From positions 1 to 9,072 of the forward strand of contig JAOTSL010000119.1 in NCBI GenBank assembly GCA_029864945.1: 9,072 nt of DNA, written 5' to 3'. This document shows, piece by piece, positions 5,854 to 9,072 of this stretch (position 1 is the stretch's first letter; each line of letters starts with the position of its first letter). Under the pieces are notes generated by a model. That model was not told the origin of the DNA. It did no database searches and was given only the letters and a program-made list of their open reading frames with translations. The position numbers were made by a program, and so were the translations under genes. The stretch comes from Gammaproteobacteria bacterium (lineage in GTDB: Bacteria; Pseudomonadota; Gammaproteobacteria; S012-40).

Positions 5854-6954
5854 TTATATGACCCTTTTGTAGCCTGTGGAATATTTTTTTGGATTTATAT
5901 TATCGGTATTTCTCTTGAATTTTCGCCCTGGTCTAACCGCATCGACGGCCTTGCTCAGTCTTTCAATAAATTCGACGTTTTGCCTCAACGGAATTAAACA
6001 TAAGACAAAACGGATGATGTTGTCTTTGAATTGGCTTAAGGTGTAACTGAAATTAATTTGGTATTTGTGTTTTCTATGAAGATACTTTTCTTTTGCCAAT
6101 ACATCTGCTTCAAGTATTGCGACAGCCGCTATATTTTTCGTTAATGCCTTTGCGTGAATGTCTTGCAAAATCGCTTCAACGGAGAATCCTGAGAAATTTT
6201 CAATTTCAAGTCGACTTTTCATGATTTTGTAATCTTCTTCAACAAACCATCGCTGATGGTACAAATTAAGAAATGTTTTCCGAGGAAACTTTTTAGTATC
6301 AAGTAATGACGTTGCCAGCACTTCAATGCTGCCATCATCAAGCATGACGCGTATGAGACGCACTTTTATATTGGAAGTGGAAACATCCAGTGCTTGACAC
6401 TTTTTTATCGATTTCTTAGTGGCAGACAATTCAATAACACGGTCTTTCTCTTTTGATTCGACAAACGCTTTTATTGTAGTGGAAAACCCAATTGGCATAC
6501 GTGCACAGTATTGAACATTGTGATGCTGATGTAGAGCAAACAACCAAAAAGCGGGATACCCTCGATCATATAAAACCAAATCATGTTTGTTTGCACACTT
6601 GAGGTGTCGAGAAGCTAAGTTTCTTTCACCTACCTTAATCGGTGACACTTGAATATCGATGGAAATTTTATTAATCACATCATACAACTGGGAAAGACGC
6701 GCACTCGGGTAATTGGCCTGAGGGTTCATTTTGCCAAAATGGTCAAATAATGCGGCTTTTTGTGGCAGCTCCAACGTGGAACCGTCAACGGCTAATAATC
6801 GGAAGCCATTCCATTTCTGAGCAAACGCCGATTGATACAAATCATTTGTTAAAATGGCATTGAGATCAGAAAAGGCAGAAAAAGAAAATTTTAATCTTGC
6901 TTTGCAAAAAGCCGCCACAGTGACTTGGTTAATCGTGAAAGTGAAAATGATTAC
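5854..6954 (-). pseudogene. IS4-family DDE transposase, missing N-terminus
   Basis: A DDE transposase that cuts and inserts the element's DNA ends. Counting from the first possible GTG (6918-6916, 354 residues), the catalytic set is complete: D45 in LLAVDGSTLELP, D118 in LVLYDRGYPAFWLF, and E227 in YHQRWFVEEDYKIMK. The last block matches the IS4 signature Y-2-R-3-E-6-K exactly (Y220, R223, E227, K234). Similarity extends upstream of the GTG: FTINQVTVAAFCKARLKF fits the family's NQ-TV-AF--AR block. The frame is then stopped by TGA at 6957-6955, with no ATG. About 80-100 N-terminal residues, which carry the DNA-end-binding region, are missing. The catalytic core may still be translated from GTG, but mobility on its own is unlikely. 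Confidence 0.8.
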
Positions 6955-6957
6955 TCA

Positions 6958-7406
6958 TTTGAATTTACACGGACTGAACTTCGACATGGACCATTGTTGT
7001 TTATTTCATTGAATTTTTAAAAATTGAGTATTGATATAATTGTGAGGCTCCCCGCCCCTGTGCCAGAGCAGTTGTCTAAGTTGAATCATAACGATCAAGC
7101 AGGGAGAAGACCCGTAAGTACAAGTTCAACCAATGGCTCTGCACCACCCATTGCTCGAGCATGCTCTAAAAGAACCAAGCTGCTAAGTGTTCAATGCTAG
7201 TCCGGTACCGATACGCTCGAAAAGCCCCCAACCAACCCATACAAAAACGTATACTTAACATGTAATTATAGCCAATTTACATTCTACTATGCATAATCTA
7301 GAATCCCCACATAAGGGTTTAATACTAAGCAATGTGAGCAAATTGGTAGCAACCTCACATATAACGCCTTGTATTTAGAATACATTTATATAAGGGGATA
7401 TTATCA
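6958..7406. other. Gene-free region with an unassigned GC-richer segment
   Basis: No gene is seen on either strand; only very short frames occur (for example 7132-7185, 17 codons). From about 7048 to 7235 the base composition is visibly richer in G+C than its surroundings, beginning GGCTCCCCGCCCCTGTGCC. It includes a compact stretch ACGATCAAGCAGGGAGAAG. It looks like the non-coding end of an insertion sequence (possibly IS110/IS1111-like) or a structured RNA, but I cannot identify it. The rest, to 7406, is AT-rich leader of the next gene and contains a dyad at 7332-7360. Confidence 0.45.
7332..7360. promoter_or_regulatory. 29-bp dyad upstream of the DUF4386 gene pair
   Basis: ATGTGAG (7332-7338) and CTCACAT (7354-7360) are perfect 7-bp inverted arms with a 15-base spacer, 46 bases before the start codon at 7407. 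It may be an operator for a dimeric regulator. The arms TGTGA/TCACA recall CRP half-sites, but the spacing (not 6 bases) is wrong for CRP. Confidence 0.35.
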
Positions 7407-8117
7407 ATGAATACACTTAAGATAGAAGCTAGGACATTTGGAATATTTTTTATTCTCGCATTTGTATCCTATGGGCTCGGCTCAAGTTTAGTCGAGTCCA
7501 TAATAAGTACACCAGATGTGTTAACGAATATATACGAAAACAAATCTCGATTTATCGTCGGGATTATCCTCATGGCGCTCATTCATAGTTTTGTCATTAT
7601 TGGATCGGCAGTCATCATGCTTCCCATATTAAAACCATACAATCGTTATTTAGCTTATGGTTATTTTAGCGCTGCAATTATAGCGACTATAGTACTCATT
7701 GTTGGTGCAATATCTTTACTTTTATTGCTGCCACTTAGTGATGAATTTACAACAGGTATTTCAGCCAACATCACTCATTTTGAGTTGATCACAAGTATCC
7801 TTAAAAACGGAGGATTCTTTGCGTACCAAATAGGTATGGCCATATGGGGTATAGGTGGGTTGCTATTTTGCATATTGCTTAACAAGTCAAAATTGGTTCC
7901 ACAGTGGCTAACAATATGGGGCCTAATCGGTTATGCCATTTTTATATCTGGCACCATAGCGGAGCTTTATGGCATGCCCATTGGGGTGCAATTATCTCTA
8001 CCCGGCGGTCTTTTTGAGATAGTTCTTAGCTTATGGCTAATTATAAAAGGATTCAATTTTTCAAATGAATTCGCTGATACTCGCAATGGCTCAGCGCACG
8101 ATATTAACGTTACATGA
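7407..8117 (+). CDS. DUF4386-family multi-pass membrane protein (first of tandem pair)
   Basis: A 236-residue integral inner-membrane protein with about six hydrophobic segments: roughly residues 10-30, 48-75, 84-112, 137-160, 168-186 and 196-216. It is related to its downstream neighbour: ILKPYNRYLA versus LLKPVNKNYA, the FFAYQIGMAIWGI block versus ELGIQIASIFWGL, and closing FEIVLSLWLIIKGF versus GEVLISFWLLIKGV. The downstream copy fits DUF4386 better, so this one is a diverged member. DUF4386 has no established function. The start is supported by AAGGGG (7392-7397) with 9 bases of spacing. The next start is 10 bases after the stop, so the two are probably co-transcribed. The stretch upstream is repeat-rich and carries a dyad that could be a control site. 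Confidence 0.75.
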   Translation: MNTLKIEARTFGIFFILAFVSYGLGSSLVESIISTPDVLTNIYENKSRFIVGIILMALIHSFVIIGSAVIMLPILKPYNRYLAYGYFSAAIIATIVLIVGAISLLLLLPLSDEFTTGISANITHFELITSILKNGGFFAYQIGMAIWGIGGLLFCILLNKSKLVPQWLTIWGLIGYAIFISGTIAELYGMPIGVQLSLPGGLFEIVLSLWLIIKGFNFSNEFADTRNGSAHDINVT

Positions 8118-8127
8118 AGGATAAACC

Positions 8128-8850
8128 ATGTTAACTCAAGCAATGGAAAAAACCAATAAAATGGCCAGGCTGGCGGGATTGCTCTATGTAACGTTAATTC
8201 CTCTCGGTATTTTTGGCATGATATATGTCCCTGCAAATTTAATTGTCGCTGATGATATGCTTACCACGCTTAACCGAATAATTGAAAATGAAATGGTCTT
8301 TCGGCTAAGCATTGTTAGTGCCTTACTTTGTCAGTTAGTGAGTGTACCGTTAGTCTATTTGTTATACAAACTACTTAAGCCAGTTAACAAAAACTATGCT
8401 TTTCTCATGATGATTTATATTTTAATTGGCGCCCCCATTGCCATGCTTAATGAGCTTAATTTGCTTGCGGTACTATTGGTAATAAATGAAAGTGACTATT
8501 TAGCAGCGTTTAATACTGATCAAATACATTCATTGGTTTCCATGTTACTTCAGCTGCATGAACTAGGCATTCAAATCGCCTCTATCTTCTGGGGACTGTG
8601 GTTATTTCCGATGGGATATTTAGTTTTCAAATCAGGTTTTTTGCCTAAAGTGATCGGACTATTATTAATAGTCGCAGGCTGTGGTTATTTTGCTGACGCA
8701 TTTATAAGTTTTATTTTTCCTGAATTTAATATCAAGTTCAGTGAATTCCTGTTTCTGGGCGAAGTGTTAATCTCTTTTTGGTTATTGATTAAAGGGGTAG
8801 ATTTAGAACAGTGGCAAAAAGTGTCTATTGAAAACCTGAAGAGAAATTAA
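8128..8850 (+). CDS. DUF4386-family multi-pass membrane protein (second of tandem pair)
   Basis: A 240-residue integral inner-membrane protein. After a short cytoplasmic start (residues 1-12) comes MARLAGLLYVTLIPLGIFG, the typical first segment of DUF4386 proteins, then PANLIVADD and ENEMVFRLSIVS. The family-typical LLYKLLKPVNKNYA lies near residues 83-96. Later come the ELGIQIASIFWGLWLFPMGYLVFKSGFLPK block and the final SFWLLIKGVD. Six hydrophobic segments are visible. GAAGGA (8116-8121), overlapping the previous stop, sits 6 bases before the ATG and decides this start over the internal ATG at codon 6. Molecular function is unknown for the family; close tandem placement with a diverged paralogue hints at a two-subunit membrane complex, which is inference. 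Confidence 0.85.
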   Translation: MLTQAMEKTNKMARLAGLLYVTLIPLGIFGMIYVPANLIVADDMLTTLNRIIENEMVFRLSIVSALLCQLVSVPLVYLLYKLLKPVNKNYAFLMMIYILIGAPIAMLNELNLLAVLLVINESDYLAAFNTDQIHSLVSMLLQLHELGIQIASIFWGLWLFPMGYLVFKSGFLPKVIGLLLIVAGCGYFADAFISFIFPEFNIKFSEFLFLGEVLISFWLLIKGVDLEQWQKVSIENLKRN

Positions 8851-8882
8851 CTAAGCATACAACCCGTTAACTTTTCTTACTC

Positions 8883-8898
8883 ATTTGTTAAAACAAAT
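8883..8898 (+). terminator. AT-rich hairpin after the DUF4386 pair
   Basis: ATTTGTT / AACAAAT form perfect 7-bp arms with a 2-base centre, 33 bases after the stop and followed by TTT. The stem is A-T rich and the loop very tight, so this is a weak terminator candidate, or a protein-binding palindrome. Confidence 0.35.
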
Positions 8899-8980
8899 TT
8901 TGGTTGAGCCATATCCATATTGGAGTATATTGATTGTCAGTGCGCCGGGTACTTTTCTATCTATTTTTTTTGGTGATGAA

Positions 8981-9072
8981 ATGATGGATGTAACGTTACA
9001 CAAGCATAGAGAGAAGCATCACCGCTACAAGTTGAATTATCGGGTTATTCTCGTTTTTGGTTTTGGACTTAT
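8981..9072 (+). CDS. Possible start of another gene, cut by the window edge
   Basis: From ATG at 8981 the frame stays open for the 30 codons left: MMDVTLHKHREKHHRYKLNY, then RVILVFGFGL, a basic N-terminus leading into a hydrophobic run as in a membrane protein. GGTGAT (8972-8977) could serve as ribosome binding site. The frame is also open upstream to a TTG at 8930 with GGAG nearby, so the start is uncertain. Too little is visible to name a family. Confidence 0.4.
   Translation, partial: MMDVTLHKHREKHHRYKLNYRVILVFGFGL

Larger units (their letters stand above)
5834..6957 (-). mobile_element. IS4-family insertion sequence, 5'-truncated remnant
   Basis: It comprises the IS4-type transposase frame plus its probable 3' terminal repeat. 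The other end cannot be recognised: family resemblance is lost at the in-frame TGA (6957-6955). The left limit given here is where similarity by eye stops, not a proven boundary. Confidence 0.6.

Noticed and set aside
7132..7185. A 17-codon frame (MALHHPLLEHALKEPSC) in the GC-richer segment.
   Set aside because: Very short, no ribosome binding site and no recognisable relation to a known peptide.
7369..7394. Promoter TTGTAT ... TATAAG before the first DUF4386 gene.
   Set aside because: The spacing is about 14 bases, too short for a normal sigma-70 promoter, and the region is AT-rich enough for such matches by chance.
2973..7406. CRISPR array.
   Set aside because: Repeats occur only twice each, with long and unequal spacing; there is no regular repeat-spacer pattern.
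8989..9000. Perfect palindrome TGTAACGTTACA, like a LacI-family operator.
   Set aside because: It lies inside the probable coding start at 8981, and near-identical bases at 8188-8197 encode the same Val-Thr-Leu in the DUF4386 gene, so chance and coding explain it.

Overview
The window looks like the chromosome of a moderately AT-rich Gammaproteobacterium, probably a marine, Alteromonadales-like one. This is an inference from three things: an RND exporter / LolA-like / outer-membrane barrel operon, DUF4386 membrane proteins, and scattered short palindromic repeats of a kind common in such genomes. No rRNA, tRNA or strong taxonomic marker is present, so the assignment is tentative.

Left part (1-2972, + strand): the 3' end of an operon. 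It holds the C-terminal third of an MMPL/RND-superfamily exporter (cut by the window edge), a secreted LolA-like 'outer membrane lipoprotein-sorting' protein overlapping it by 17 bases, and an outer-membrane beta-barrel protein 3 bases further on. Together they suggest an inner membrane - periplasm - outer membrane route for a lipid-like or hydrophobic substrate.

Middle part (2973 to about 7250): an accessory island of toxin-like genes and mobile-element debris. On + lie a small protein with ADP-ribosyltransferase-like motifs (3242-3649) and a 196-aa protein with a HEPN-type R-x4-H motif (3728-4318). On - lies an apparently intact RES-domain toxin (4683-5384). The Xre/MbcA-type antitoxin upstream of it (5381-5680) has lost its N-terminus and start codon exactly where a 139-bp repeat begins. 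A second copy of that repeat lies beyond the other end of the toxin. A stem-loop repeat ending in TTCACTAAAGGTCTGC brackets the ART-like/HEPN-like pair. An IS4-family transposase with a complete catalytic set but a missing N-terminus follows on -. Then comes an unassigned, locally GC-richer segment that may be another insertion-sequence remnant.

Right part (7407-9072, + strand): two tandem, diverged DUF4386 multi-pass membrane proteins, 10 bases apart and probably co-transcribed. A 29-bp dyad lies upstream. The start of another gene may be cut by the right edge.

The most striking point is the RES module: its toxin keeps all recognisable catalytic residues while its antitoxin appears unable to be made. 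The nested arrangement of two repeat families around three toxin-like genes suggests an island built by successive insertions or recombination.
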